From contig BCHU01000001.1 in assembly GCA_001599715.1 (NCBI GenBank), positions 600,919 to 664,918 on the forward strand: a stretch of DNA of 64,000 nucleotides. The letters run 5' to 3'. Source of the stretch: Phaeotremella fagi. Its lineage: Eukaryota; Basidiomycota; Tremellomycetes; Tremellales; Phaeotremellaceae. The notes under the pieces are model-generated. The model searched no databases. It was given only the letters and a program-made list of their open reading frames with translations, and was not told the origin of the DNA. Of the stretch, positions 22,502-34,671 are shown piece by piece. A program made the translations under genes and the position numbers. The number at the start of each line of letters is the position of its first letter. The first letter of the stretch is position 1.

Positions 22502-24899
22502 TCAAGCATCAGCCTCATCCCCACCAAGCTTAGCAACGACCAAACTAAAAAAACCAATTTAGTCATGGCTGACCACACGCAACCATAACTCACTCTTTCC
22601 CCATAAGATGAGGCGCATGACGATGTTTAGCCAAAACTCTCTCGATAGCGTCAAGACCTCGATCACAGATATCTAAACTAGGACCGAAACTTAATCTAAC
22701 GAAATGATGACACGGTGATTCGAATAGATTTCTCTGTAGTTCAAGTGTTATACGGGGTACTTGATGTTTGGAAAGTAGTATACTCACTCGTTGTGAAGGA
22801 TTGATATCGAAGAATAATCCTGGGACACAAATGGTTTTTTCCTGTTCCACCGATCAGTACCTGACTGTATCTGAATTGGAATGCCCAAACGAACCTTTAA
22901 CAATTCTTCGAAGAACGTTAAACCGTTATTAATAGGTTCGTCCAATCCACTTAAATCCAACCAAATATAAAAAGTAGCCGTAGGTGGCACATGGACTTTC
23001 AAACCCATCTTCTCCAATCGTGAAAGGACATGATCCCGTTTAATTCTGAAAGCTTTTTGGAGTGATATCTAATTGGGTTTTCCTTTCAGTACTTTGTTAT
23101 AACGTAGCGGAATCACCTACCTTATCCTGTAATACCCTTTCGGGATTTAAGAGTGGGATGGCAGCCAGTTGGAGTGGATGGGATGCACCTCCATCCAAGA
23201 AACTTCCTGCCTGGGAAATCGCGCTGATAACGTTTTTGGGACCAATGACCTAAGTTCCATTGGTCAGAAATGACAAATTCATTTTGATTGAATCCACTTA
23301 CCCAACAGATTCTCCAACCAGGTAATCTATTTCCTTTCAGCTCAAGAGCTGGGGATGGGACTCACCTAAAACCTTTAGTCAAACCATCAATAAGAATGAC
23401 GGGATCCTATAGAATTTAAGCCCTTACTTCAAATTTCAAAAACAGAAACCCACTAACCTCATTAACGTCCTGAACGTATTCAGCTCCACTAATAGATTTA
23501 CCCAAATCCTCTTCGTCATCTGGATATTGATACCTAAACCCAATCAACGTCGAAAAGTCAAGACGTCACCAGCAGACGTACCAACTATAGAATTCATCTA
23601 ACACGATCGTAGCTTTATTTTTACTTATTTCAACGAGTTCTTTAAGATCTTGTCCTTTGATACATTGCCCGGTCGGATTACGTGCTGATCACCGATTCTC
23701 AATGCTTGTTTAGATGTGAATGTGGTGACTTACGATTAGAGGCGATGATGACGTTCAAACTCATTGATTTGATTTCTCGTTTCAATTGTTCGATATTCAA
23801 TTTATATTTATCCTGTGTTGTTTCAGTTTTGCCCTCAATGAACGATAGAGTGGGAGCTTTTACCTTTGCATCTAAAGCTGTAGGAATTGGGACGAGACGT
23901 TTGAAAACTGATAAAACCTCTGAATAGGTTGTATCTACGAAAATCAATCAGTCGCCACGAATATCAATCCCAACTCACATTCTGGTATTTGATAACCTAA
24001 ATGACAAGTCAAGTGAGCAGACCCAGAAGACAGAGTTTAGAGATAGGACGAACCACAGTAGACATTTCCCTATACAGTACAAGGATTTGATCAGTATACT
24101 AAAAAGGTACCGCAGACTACAGTTGAAAACTTAAAACTCACAATGACAGAAGCGACTCTCGACATCCCAGCCCGTCCTCCGGGGACAATACAGACGTTCT
24201 CATAAGTATAAAGACTATCTTTTCCATTTCGATATTCGGAGTTATATAAATTCTGTCCACAAAAAGTCAATACATTTTCACCACCACAGCTACAAGTGTG
24301 TTTTTGAACTTACGGCTACAGCCTCCCGTAGAGCTTTCACACCAACGGTAGGTGCGTATTCGTTAACCTCTTCACCGAATTGAGTGAGATCGATTGAGGT
24401 AGGTCGATCGGGTCCACCAGGTAAATGACCAACCTATACAGTTTATACAATCATCAATCCTGCGTGCTCATAAGGAATTCATTGTTTCTCTCACCTCTGG
24501 TGCTCCTTGACCTAAATTCGCCCATTCTGGATTCGAATAAGAATACCCATTGGCTGTAGCCCTAATCCCACCCTTCAGCTTCAATACACATCTTCTTGCA
24601 GTGATAGAAAGAATCTTACCGATCCGTACAATAGATGACACCAGTTGCTCCAGGATGTAGAATTCCTGGACTAGGTAACCATTCAATACCGGTCCTAGAT
24701 TCTGGGACTTACATCGTTTCCTCATCTTTTTGCTTGGTTCAAATTAGTTGGGATGCTCGTTGGATAACTATAACATGATACATACATGTGAGTTTCCTGC
24801 TTGATCTCTCAGGATCTTTGGGTTATTGGTTAATAGCTAAATACTGGATTTCTTGGGTGGACTTACTTGATGTGCTTCGGATTCACCTTCGTGAGACAT
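22502..24899 (-). CDS. PLP-dependent class I/II aminotransferase
   Basis: A fold-type I aminotransferase of a fungal/bacterial clade close to aspartate-type enzymes. Recognisable stretches, in order: IEWLPSPGILHPGATGVIYC, PEWANLGQGAPEVG, EYAPTVGVKALREAVANLYN, ENVCIVPGGRAGMSRVASVI, then NPTGQ (cofactor pocket), TIVLDEFYSWYQYPDDEEDL, the lysine loop DGLTKGFRLPGWRICWVIGP, PTATFYIWLDLSGLDEP and the substrate-carboxylate Arg in HHFVRLSFGPSLD. The lysine in GLTKGF should form the Schiff base. The gene is cut by more than ten short introns; the first exons (24899-24700) are tentative. At the 3' end a 49-nt intron (22593-22545) with a CTAA branch site and T-run adds LVVAKLGGDEADA after LMGKD; without it the protein stops at MGKE. 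The amino donor is not known. Confidence 0.86.
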
Positions 24900-25344
24900 T
24901 ATTGATATGGTACGACAGGTGTAGAGATATAATGTGAAAGTAGAAGTATGACTCGTTACTCCTTTATCCTTTATCTTGAAAGTGAACACAACTTGTTTTA
25001 TAAACGTTTATTTGATTTCTGCCATCACATCTACGTCTGCTTTAACTTATGAGTATGACGTTCAGTGCCTGATCGCTCTCTCTATTTTTGGCAACCACGA
25101 CTTTGCAGCATGTTCAAGTACTCTACTTTACAGAGCGCAACTACAGTTCGACACATAAGACCACGATGCGTAAGGTATTACCTAGTTGTATAAGCTATCA
25201 ATACATATTATATCATTACATGGCGTGAATGAAGGGTATACAAAGCTGTAAATTGCAGTAGGTGCTGGGTTACGATTTACGAAATGATAAGAGAACAGAC
25301 GAGATTATAAAAGTTCACTGGTTCATGCTTATACCACCGTCATA
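24900..25344. other. Intergenic region
   Basis: Promoter of the aminotransferase gene and 3' flank of the E2 gene. Only chance frames are present. Confidence 0.4.
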
Positions 25345-26217
25345 TTAAGTAGCAAACTGAGAATTTGTAAGCTAAGATCTGACTTCCATGCATTAGACAC
25401 AGGATTAGCTTACCTTGGAAGTATATTCCGCTGCCTTCTTCTCGAAACTTTTGAAATCATTTCGATATTGTTCAGCCTGGTTATGTTATCAGCTAGGTCA
25501 TGCAAGACATCCATCAAGTGAGACTCACGATAGAGGTCACTAATGGATCGTCCGGATTTGGAGTTGCAAGTAGATCGTATATCGATAACAAGACTAGGGG
25601 TTATGGGTCAATGTTTACTAGGATTGTGCTGGACTTGATCAATGACTTACCCGTTGCCATTTTGGTTGAAGGTTTCCATTGTTCAGTTTTAAGTAATCCG
25701 ATACAAATGCTGAAAAGTGGTTCAGATCAGCTTTGCGATATGGGCGATTGCTCAGCTGATAACTCACTTCCCATCACTATCAATATTAGGATGATAAGTT
25801 TTAGTTTTGAATTTTATCTACTCTCTCTATCAGCTCAACGATCTGATACGTGAAGGTGACAATGATGAAGAAGAACCAAGAATGAACAACGACATACCGT
25901 AGGCGCTTTGAATGGGAATTCCTGTGAGAACTCGATTGATAAGATGAAATTTCCTTTCGAATATGGTGTACTAGGCTATGTTCCGGCACAGTCTTAGACA
26001 TTCGTAGCATTATGATTGGTAGGTAATAGATACTTACAGGACCTTTCATCGTAACTTCCCAAAGCTGTATACTACTTTCGTTGGGTGTGACTTTGATGTT
26101 GGGTAAAGGGTCACCCATCAATTCACCTAATTCCTGGAAGTAGGTTAGCTTTGTGTTCATTCCGGACAAAACAAGATAGCTAACCTTTTGAATTCTTCTT
26201 GTTGAGGTTGAAGCCAT
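25345..26217 (-). CDS. Ubiquitin-conjugating enzyme E2
   Basis: A single-domain E2. The spliced protein begins MASTSTRRIQKELGELMGD and continues PLPNIKVTPNESSIQLWEVT, MKGPPSTPYSKGNFILSIEF, SQEFPFKAPTIKFKTKTYHP, NIDSDG, then ICIGLLKTEQWKPSTKM, LATPNPDDPLVTSIAEQYRN and KKAAEYTSKFAT. The HPN motif and the catalytic Cys in ICIGLL are present. The closest families are UBE2D/UBE2L-like E2s, about 150 residues. Many short introns interrupt it. One long misleading frame (25801-26217) reads through introns; the true junction APT|IKFKTKTYHPN uses a GTATGT donor and a TAG acceptor. The last exon is only 12 nt (FAT and stop). Partner E3s cannot be told from sequence. Confidence 0.92.
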
Positions 26218-26595
26218 TGTTGATGGTGGTGGTAAGACGGTGGTGAGTTGGTGTTGTGCTAGAAGTGATGAATCTGTTAATTAGGAGGATAATTTAAAGG
26301 GATTTTATTACGTAAGTAAATGCGCCCGATTGAATCTTAAATGTATATTGGGCAGGCTACATTTGTTGTTGAATTGAATAACCCACCACCGTTAACAGTA
26401 GCGCGAAGAAACAACGCGTACGAGGTATTACTTATATTCTATCATCTCATATCTACATATCTCACCTCTACACTACCATTCACCCTCATCTTAATGTCAT
26501 CAAAACTCAACAACATAATATAATATAACCTACCTGAAACAACACCTTTTGCCCGTAGAACACCACTTTAACACCAGGGCGCAAAATATCCCAAA
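26218..26595. other. Divergent promoter region
   Basis: A 378 bp gap between the divergent starts of the E2 gene and the beta-helix gene, so probably a shared promoter. No feature stands out. Confidence 0.4.
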
Positions 26596-28986
26596 ATGTT
26601 ACTCTCAACTCTTCTCCTCACCCTACTCCCAATATCGGTCACAGCAGCGAACGCAGTAAAAAGTATAAGGTGTTTACCATCAGGTGATGAGACGGCTATA
26701 AATTCTGCTTTCAAGAAAGGTACGCAATGCATAACAGATGAATTGTCGTTTCCGAACTGATACTAATAACTCTCACAGGCGGGAAGGGAACTGTCGTTAC
26801 ACTATGTCCTGGATCTGTTCATCGTTTATCGAACCCCATTGAATTGACTGCACCTAAACAGACATTGACTACTGAAGGTGATCCAAAAGGACGTGAACGA
26901 GCTATGTTGATTGTTGAAGGGGAGAAACAAGCTGTTGCAGTTTTGTATGTCATTCCGTCATCTGTTCAGTAGTATTCGCTAAAACCCAATCTTAGAGCTG
27001 ATTGTCAACAATGTTCATTTGCCGTTATAAAATCACTTGTTGTCGATGGTAATCGACCTCAATTACTTCGTGTACCTCTAGGTGGAGCTTTGATCGAATT
27101 GGGTAACGCTGAAGGGCAGACTATTAGAGATTGTAGATTATATGAACCTAGGTGAGCTTAGTCGCGCAACAAGGAAATTAGAGCTGGTGAATTCTGATAT
27201 AATGACAGAGGATGGAGTGCTTTGCATTTTAGAGAAGGTGATAGAAAACAATGTATCAGGGGTCATGTCGTCGATAACGAGATTGTAGGTTTTGACTGGT
27301 ATCTCGTCAGTTACGGTAGTTGACTTAGCTAGGGGCCATGCGGTGAAGAATGGGATGATGACTATGATGGTGTAGTAGAGAAAACTCCGCCTTATGGAAA
27401 TCCAAGAGCGGACGGTATAAGTTTAGCATGTCAAGATTCTTTGATTGAGAGAAATGTAAGTGGAAGCAAGAGCAAAATAAATGTCCTCTATCTGTTGTTC
27501 TGACTTGTCAAATTAGACCGTATTTGATGCCACGGATGGTGCTATCGTTCTTTTTGGTTCAGCTGGTACAGAAGTGAGAGAGAATGAAGTCTTTGCGCGG
27601 ACCAGAGTAGTTTTAGGAGGTATGTCAAGAATCCTATACTTGATCTAACGTTATAGGTATCAATTTAGTCGATTTCGATCCATGGGACGGAGATTACGAC
27701 AGAGTCAGTGTCCATCACAACAAACTATACGCTCTTTCACGTTATCTAAAAGTCGGAATCGTCATTGGACCAAGTTCATGGTCAGATGATACAGATTCAG
27801 TAGTTCATTTAGGATCGGTAACCGATAATTCATTCTATGGTGATCATTTCGGTTACGGTATCGTGGTATCTTCAGCAACTGGGTTTACAGTCTTGAGAAA
27901 CACTGTTGACGATAACGCGAAGTTCTCTGGTGTCAAAGGTCCAAGATGTCCTAAAGCACCTGAAAACGGTAAACCAACCGCGTTCTTGATCAATCGTGGT
28001 TCCGCTCGTGGAGTATTCCAAGAAGATTTCGTTAACGGTGAAGTTCAACATAGTGAGTGTTGATCTGAGAGAATCAGGTAGAGGAGCTATTTATCTAATA
28101 TAATATAGTTATTTGTCTCAATCCACTCGACGAAAATGGAAAGGCATATAAACCTTGGAGATTACGTGATTCACCTGAAGCGATAGCAGATCGAGCAGCG
28201 AAAGAAGCGCTCGAACATCCAGAATCAGTACCAATAGATTCAAGTGGATTCGTAAGTATCAATTTATCCTTCAACCTAGAGGTATCTAGCTGACATCAAA
28301 AACAGGATGGTAGATTAGCAGAAGCCTTTGTGAACTACCAATCAACTCTGTTAGGAGCGATGCAAAGTATCAACGATCACGTCGATTCACACATCCTACC
28401 TTCAGCGGATGATTCGAACGGATCACCTGAATCGGGACTTGACGATCATCAACATCCAAACCAGAAAGCAGGGTCTGGACATGGAGGGTCGACAGTCCCC
28501 GAAATCAACGGTTTGAACGGTAAAATCGATAAACTAGAAAACGTCGAGAAAAAACTTTCGAGTAGTTTCGAAGCTTTACGTACGGATTTGGATTCGCTTT
28601 CGAGAAAATTGTTGCAAATGGCTGTAAGTGTAGATTTTCTTTCCAAATCAATCGGAATTTCAGTTCAACTTATTTTTCTTCAGGACGACCAAAAACCATT
28701 ATTGGAATCAGTGTTTCGTTCGGTAACAGGTCTAACCTCAGCCAGATCAACCCGAAGAGTCAGAACTAAACTTCAAGAAAAACAATCACAATTAGCGAAC
28801 GGAAAGAACTCGTCTAAGACAATGACCAATTCCATCACAAATGTGTTATTGTCTAGTTGGGGTTATCTAGCTGTTCTGAGTTTGATCATTGGTTTATTGG
28901 CTTTTACGGGTTTATTGAAGAAAGTTACGAAAGGTGTTGTTGGGGTTGGAGGGAGGATCGGTGGGAAGAGTAGAAAGAGTTTTTGA
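26596..28986 (+). CDS. Secretory-pathway parallel beta-helix protein with C-terminal membrane anchor
   Basis: A signal peptide (MLLSTLLLTLLPISVTAANA) is followed by a right-handed parallel beta-helix, seen as repeated short strands: KGTVVTLCPGSVHRLS, GGALIELGNAEGQTIRDCRL, SALHFREGDRKQCIRGHVVD, DGISLACQDSLIERN, DATDGAIVLFGSAGTEVREN and GYGIVVSSATGFTVLRNTVD. A coiled-coil region follows (NGKIDKLENVEKKLSSSFEA, LRTDLDSLSRKLLQM). Near the end is one transmembrane helix, YLAVLSLIIGLLAFTGLL, then a basic tail ending GGKSRKSF. The fold resembles PbH1-type polysaccharide lyases and related proteins, but I cannot assign catalytic residues. About nine introns are present; the last one (28624-28683) was checked by the LLQMA|DDQ junction. 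A glycan-active surface protein is an inference. Confidence 0.83.
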
Positions 28987-29500
28987 TTGGGGGTTTCGGA
29001 TTAGAACTATTTTTTGTTTCATTATTCTCTCATGTTCGTTTTCGTTTGATTATATTCTATATTCCTATATACTTTCTTCTTTGAGATTTTTTTCGGAATG
29101 CATGGCTAAGGCAAAAAATGAATTTAACATCAAAAATATATATTTGATCTTCATACTTCATCTGGTTTTAACTAATCAAAAAAAGGAAAGAGAAGGAAAT
29201 AAATCATAATGCCCAACATCTAATATTGATACATTGTTACAGACAAGATAGAAGGAGGAATAGGCATGAGACCGTGAAGGGATTGGAAGTTAGGGGGAGT
29301 GTGAGGGGAAATGCAGAAAAGTAAGACATTATTTATTTTTTACATTTTAGTTTTTGGAAAGAAAAGAATCTAAATTCGAAGAATCGAAAGTTATTTTTTT
29401 GGTGTTTGGACTCGATGACCAAAAGACGATTTTGCAGGGATGGGTGAAAAACGATGTGTGAGATGAATTTGTTAATTTTCCGTCGAAGAAATCATCCCGT
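28987..29500. other. Convergent 3' region
   Basis: T-rich 3' flank of the beta-helix gene and the 3' flank of the CSL gene. The minus frame at 29347-29631 overlaps the last CSL exon in another frame and is a shadow. Confidence 0.45.
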
Positions 29501-32500
29501 TCATTGATAAACCAATGAAGTCGGTAGAATACATTGACCGTCGTCACGAACCAAGAAAATTGGTTTTCTGGCCTTCTCATTTGGTTGTTGTTGAGGAACG
29601 GCTGCTGCCATGACTTCGTTACTATCAACAAAATCAGTTTCAGTTTTCATATCCGTAAATCATGGGGTGGGAACGTACCATCGAACTTCATTATGTATAG
29701 AAGCTTCTTCACCGTAATAAACTTGATGATGCGGTTCACCCGTTGAAGTCTTTTGGAACCCTTTACCATACCTATACAAAGATATCAAATGTTTAGTGAC
29801 GTGCCAAAGTGAAGTAGTAAAACACTTACACTGTGATCAGAGGTACTGGAGAAATTGACGTGAATTGATGACCATATTTCAATGTTCCGTGACCATCGTC
29901 CGCACTCATTCCTGGTGGTAAATATCGACTGACCGAGGGGAAAGGTGCGAATGGTTCTTTCAGTTCTGGAACTTTAACATATGGAGGGACGTAGAATGTA
30001 TAAGTAACTTGTTCAGTTGAAACGATTGACCTAAAGATCGATTTTATTAGATGACACACAATGACAAAAAAAATACCACCTACCAAACACAAATATCACC
30101 AACATCCATTGTCCAACTTGGTTTGCTCTCTGTTGAATTCATGGATGAAACACTTGAAAATTCGAAACCACCCATCGAACCATCAGTCGAAGCTCTCTTC
30201 TTGTGCAGAGGCCGATTAAGTGGATTCCTCGATGTCGATCCAGTTCTAGTCCTTCTAACTGGTCCACCATCAGTTGAGGGTAACGGTAAATCCATACCGC
30301 CAGCTGGTGAAATCAACGCTGAGGATGAAGATTTACGCGAATGAGAACCGAAATAATCTTGTGATGAACCTGACGAAACAGGAGATGACGGCGTTGAGGG
30401 TAGCATCGCTGATCCGTTATGTGGTGTCATTGGTAATATCCCGAATCTTGATGATGGAGTTGAAGGGACACTGGATGGTCTTGATCCACCACGTGAAGGG
30501 ATTTGAACCATTGACCAACGTCTTTCAGCTTGTACGAAATGATCAGATACAGATTCACTATCACAGCACAGCCATACACCTCCGTATCGTGAATCTAAAG
30601 TCAAATGAGACATGGTATCCGGATTGTAAACTTCAAAAGCGACTTTATGAAGCTGTGAAACTGGGTCACCAGGAAGTTCCCCAACAGGACAAGCAGGAGG
30701 GGCATCAGAAACCGACCCGTCCATACCAACCGCTTCGGCACCTTCGTCGATCCTTCGAACGACCAGGATAGGAGATATGATTCCAGTCTGTAACGATTGG
30801 AGAACCACTGTCATGTTATATCTGATCAAAGGTACGATTGTAGTAATAGTGATGGCGTTTGCTGGAGGGCTTGGCCAATCTGGATGAGGGGGTGGACCGT
30901 TCCCTGGACCACCACGTTGACTGGGGTCAACTAACCAGATAATGAACGATTCCCAAACATTCGGTTCAGCCGTGAAGCCTGAGAATATAGAATTACCCAT
31001 TACATGTGGAGGTTGAGTTCCTGCTAATGGCAGACCATCTGATCCGAGAATTCGAGTGAGATCTGTGTTGATACCTAAATAACGAGTGGATGTGGTCTGG
31101 GATCTGACCCTGTTGAAAAGAGCAATAGTAGTTCCATGTTGAATGACCACTGATTGTCAGCTACAATGAAATTTTCTCGTACTTACATTCTGAAGATTTG
31201 TTGTTCGACTTCTTCTTGCTAGGTTTACTGATAACTTTGATCTCCTTACTCTCAAAGACTCCAACAATGTGATCATTCTCGATATCCACTTTAGTACCCT
31301 TAGCTGGACCCCAACCGTTTTCTCCAGCGTGACTATTGAGTGGGGCTTTCACCGTAACCATAGCTTTGACTTCGCGTCTTTTACTATCAGCATCTGAAAT
31401 ATGTAAATTCTTTCCAGCGACATTACCCAAGAAAGGATGTATATCATGTTTGATTGGATCCGTAAGTTTATCTCCCATGTTTCTACCATCAACAGAAGTC
31501 CAATTGACAGCAGCGTCTTTGACTGCTGTTTCACCTGATAAAGAGATATTGACCCGTGGAGGGAATCGAGGTTCGACAGGACAACCTTGATCCTGTTTAA
31601 CCCACCATGATTCACCGATCAAAGTAGCTTGTGGATGGGGACATAAAAATCTCTTCTCAGTACCATAACTTTTCTGTCCGACTTTTGGACTCATCACAAC
31701 GACTTTTCTCTCACCGAATGCTAATCGATTAGGTGAAGCGATGTATTGACGAAGAGCTGCGCTGACATCCCCAGCAGGAATTTCTGGTTGTGAACTGACG
31801 ATACGATTTGGGAGAGGTTTCTGCGATGACGTATCGGGAACGGTAAAGTCTTGACGATCGATGGGTAGAGCTCGCTGCATTGGTCTGGTCCAATCGTCCA
31901 AGGGCCCGTTACTGAGAGGAACGCTCCAATCGTGGCCACCCTCGGTCGAACTAGCGGAGGAGGAGGAACCACGACTTTCTAACATTAAATCGCTGAATGA
32001 TTTTATAGGTTTTAACATCTGATGAGGTAATTGAGAAGGTGATATTGTGGTCTGATTCATTGATTGTTGATAAATGGGAGGGTTGTAGAATGACAGGGGT
32101 AACGAATACATGTTGTTGATTTGTTGATCGTCTTGGAAATTGACCTCTTGTGGATGAGGCATGTTGTTGAACCCATTCATATCGTACATGTTAGGTGTAA
32201 TGATCCGATCAAGATCAGCCGTTGAACCGTTGTCGGTCATCATCCCCGCAGGAGTATTAGAGAATGTTGCAGCCTGTGGTTGAACTTGAGGTTGGAAATG
32301 AGAATGACCGGTGGTATCCAGTGCAAGAGCAGGTCGATAGGTGCTAAACTGTAAATCTGGACTTTGTTGGAATCCATTCATTTGAAACGCGTTGTTCTGC
32401 ATGTCGAACGAGAAATTTGGCATATCAACACCTTGACCTGGATCCAATCCTAGAGCAAGGTTTTCTTCATTGTTGGGATTTGAGTTGAAGGGAGCAAAGG

Positions 32501-32845
32501 ACACAGGCTAAGTCATCAGTTACAGTATTTGATTAGGTGACTCACCCCATCACCTCCATATTGTTGCCAAGACATTGGTGCGGACGCAACAGAAGCGCTA
32601 TGGATAGTAGGGAGACAAGGAATGGAAGCGAATCGTCGATGATCTGATGGTCTGCTACGAACGATCAAAGAACTTGGGAGACGATTGATGGCACTTTTAG
32701 GTTGACCCGGTGATTCGGAGTTGAGATTGAATGTCGATATGGAAGGTTTAGAACGAGAATCAGCAGGTGCTGATGTTGAAGATCTCTGTGAAGGGACTGA
32801 TGTGGTGTTGATAGGTGGACAAAAGCTGGATGGAATGAAAGACAT
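29501..32845 (-). CDS. CSL (CBF1/Su(H)/LAG-1) family transcription factor
   Basis: Six exons, all phase-checked (32845-32546, 32507-31187, 31149-30084, 30030-29830, 29771-29679, 29621-29501), give 1033 residues. After a long disordered Asn/Gln/Ser-rich N-terminus comes the Rel-like DNA-binding domain: VVVMSPKVGQKSYGTEKRFL, CPHPQATLIGESWW, NLHISDADSKRREVKAMV. The beta-trefoil follows, starting HGTTIALFNRVRSQTTSTRY, with FIIWLVDPSQ and PLIRYNMTVVLQSLQTGIIS. A large disordered insert rich in Ser/Pro (FGILPMTPHNGSAMLPSTPS) interrupts the trefoil, as known for fungal CSL proteins, and the C-terminus has an IPT-like strand set ending GQCILPTSLVYQ. Fungi lack Notch; S. pombe Cbf11/Cbf12 act in adhesion, lipid metabolism and cell-cycle control. 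The start is the ATG nearest the conserved frame. Confidence 0.93.
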
Positions 32846-34671
32846 GATTAGTATCTTCTCTCGATGACAGATTCGAAACACGAAAAATTGAATCAGAAAA
32901 TTATAAAGATTAAAAAATTGGATATAAGAGTGACGGCAATAGGATAATGGAGAGACGAGACGATCCTTCCTTGAGTAAGGAAGACGACGAAGGGGAGGGA
33001 ATGATAGCGTAAGTAGTGTAGGAGAAATTGTGGTAGCTTGAGACCAAGTTCAGAATGGGCCTTTGGAAACGTGAAGTAGAGGACAACAAAGTGAAACCCT
33101 CCCTCGAGTCTCATGACAACATGAAGGAGGTCTTGTACACTGCTATCCTTCCTAACGGGGGGGTCGTATGCCGGAATAGAAATTTTAATTAGTCAGACTC
33201 AAAGAGTCGATCACAAACAGCACCCTTGAAGGAGAATGGAATGGAATGATTCCCTAGTGTTCCAGGATATGAAATGTTAAGAAGAAAGGAGAACAACTCA
33301 CGGTTGTCAGATTGATGTTATTGATCTGATTTGTAACTCCACGATTCGACCAAAAGTTCTTTGAAAGGAGGTGTGAAGTGATGATCTATCTAATACAAGT
33401 CCTTGAAGATAATGATCGAAATGGTAGGGATGGTTGTGATGTAAGAAACGGTGTTAGAGGTCGAAGAAAGCGGTGGCGAGTGTGCGTGATTGCCGTGAAC
33501 GTTTGATGGTAGTCTATAGTGAAGATGATGAGTATGCTATGTAGTTTAGTCTATCTAAGAAATGATTGGTCTAAATGAATGATAGGATAACAAGAATGAA
33601 ATGTAAATCAGAGTCAAGTAGAGGCAAGTAAAGCGGGTGAATTAAAGACCAAGACAAGAGAGATTTAGACTTACGGGTCACGGAGTTGAGTTGAATATAG
33701 AATACTTTACTTAGATAACTTTTTTAAATTGAATTGCGACTCCCAATTCCAAAAATGTAAAAAGGTAATCGTAGTCTTTTGCTGCAGTAGAAGTACAACG
33801 CTGGGTCGTGAATGTAGTTTGATGAACAAGTAACCAAAGTGAAAATGAGAATGATGAATGTAAGAATCCTGGATATGAGATTTGAGATCTACTCATACAC
33901 ATACATCCACTTATTGCTGATACATCTAATCTTAAGTTGGTTAGTCTCGTATTTGCGGAATCTCAGGGGCACTATAAGGGGAAGGAACTACTACACTATA
34001 AATCTTCCTTCGCCCCATTCAATTCCTTACTTTGTAATTGATACTGTGCCATTGTCATAAGGACTGGCTGACAAAGTATAAATCATGACGATACATTCAT
34101 TGTCATCTACTTCCTACTACTGCTGGTCACTAAACCCTCACTTACTTTCATCTTCTACTCTTCTCCACCTCTATAGAAAAGTAACTTAGGTAAGCAGTGG
34201 CAGTGGCAATATTCAGGGTTCAAAAAAGTATCCGAACGTACATAGGTTAATTTAAAATCTGCCTTTAAACCAATTTAGGTGCTGTGCTTGGACATGTGCT
34301 TCATAGGATCGCGTTTGATCTTATGGTTTCAGAAGAGTGGATTGGCACTGAAACGACGTTCATTTATCTTTTGTTATCGGTTTGAGATGGTTGAGGGGAC
34401 TGTGGTGCTGAGACAGATTAATGCAAAGAAAGCGTAGTGTGGCACGGTGGGAATGCACCGCACATAAATGACTTTAGAAATATATTCATTCCCATTTGTA
34501 CCCGTTAAAAGTTCATTTATTGTCCATTGCAAATCGAAAAAGAGAGATAGAGGAAAGGTAGAGAAAGCGAAAGCAGAAGAAAGATGGATTACCTAGTGAA
34601 AGACAGCAGGAAAAGAGGAAGAGGAAGAATAAGAAGAATAAGAAGAATTAGCGAAATCAAAAGAATATAGA
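32846..34671. other. Long upstream region of the CSL gene
   Basis: A 1.8 kb gap. On the minus strand a consensus donor (GTAAGT) lies near 33669-33674 and possible acceptors lie downstream, so a long spliced 5' leader for the CSL mRNA is likely. Frames of 63-73 aa here have no family features. The last 130 bp (34545-34660) are purine-rich, with repeated GAAGAA-like units, beside the 3' end of the next gene. Confidence 0.4.

Noticed and set aside
25801..26217. 138-aa frame as one exon of the E2 gene
   Set aside because: It reads through several introns; removing them restores the E2 sequence TPYSKGNF...APTIKFKTKTYHPN.
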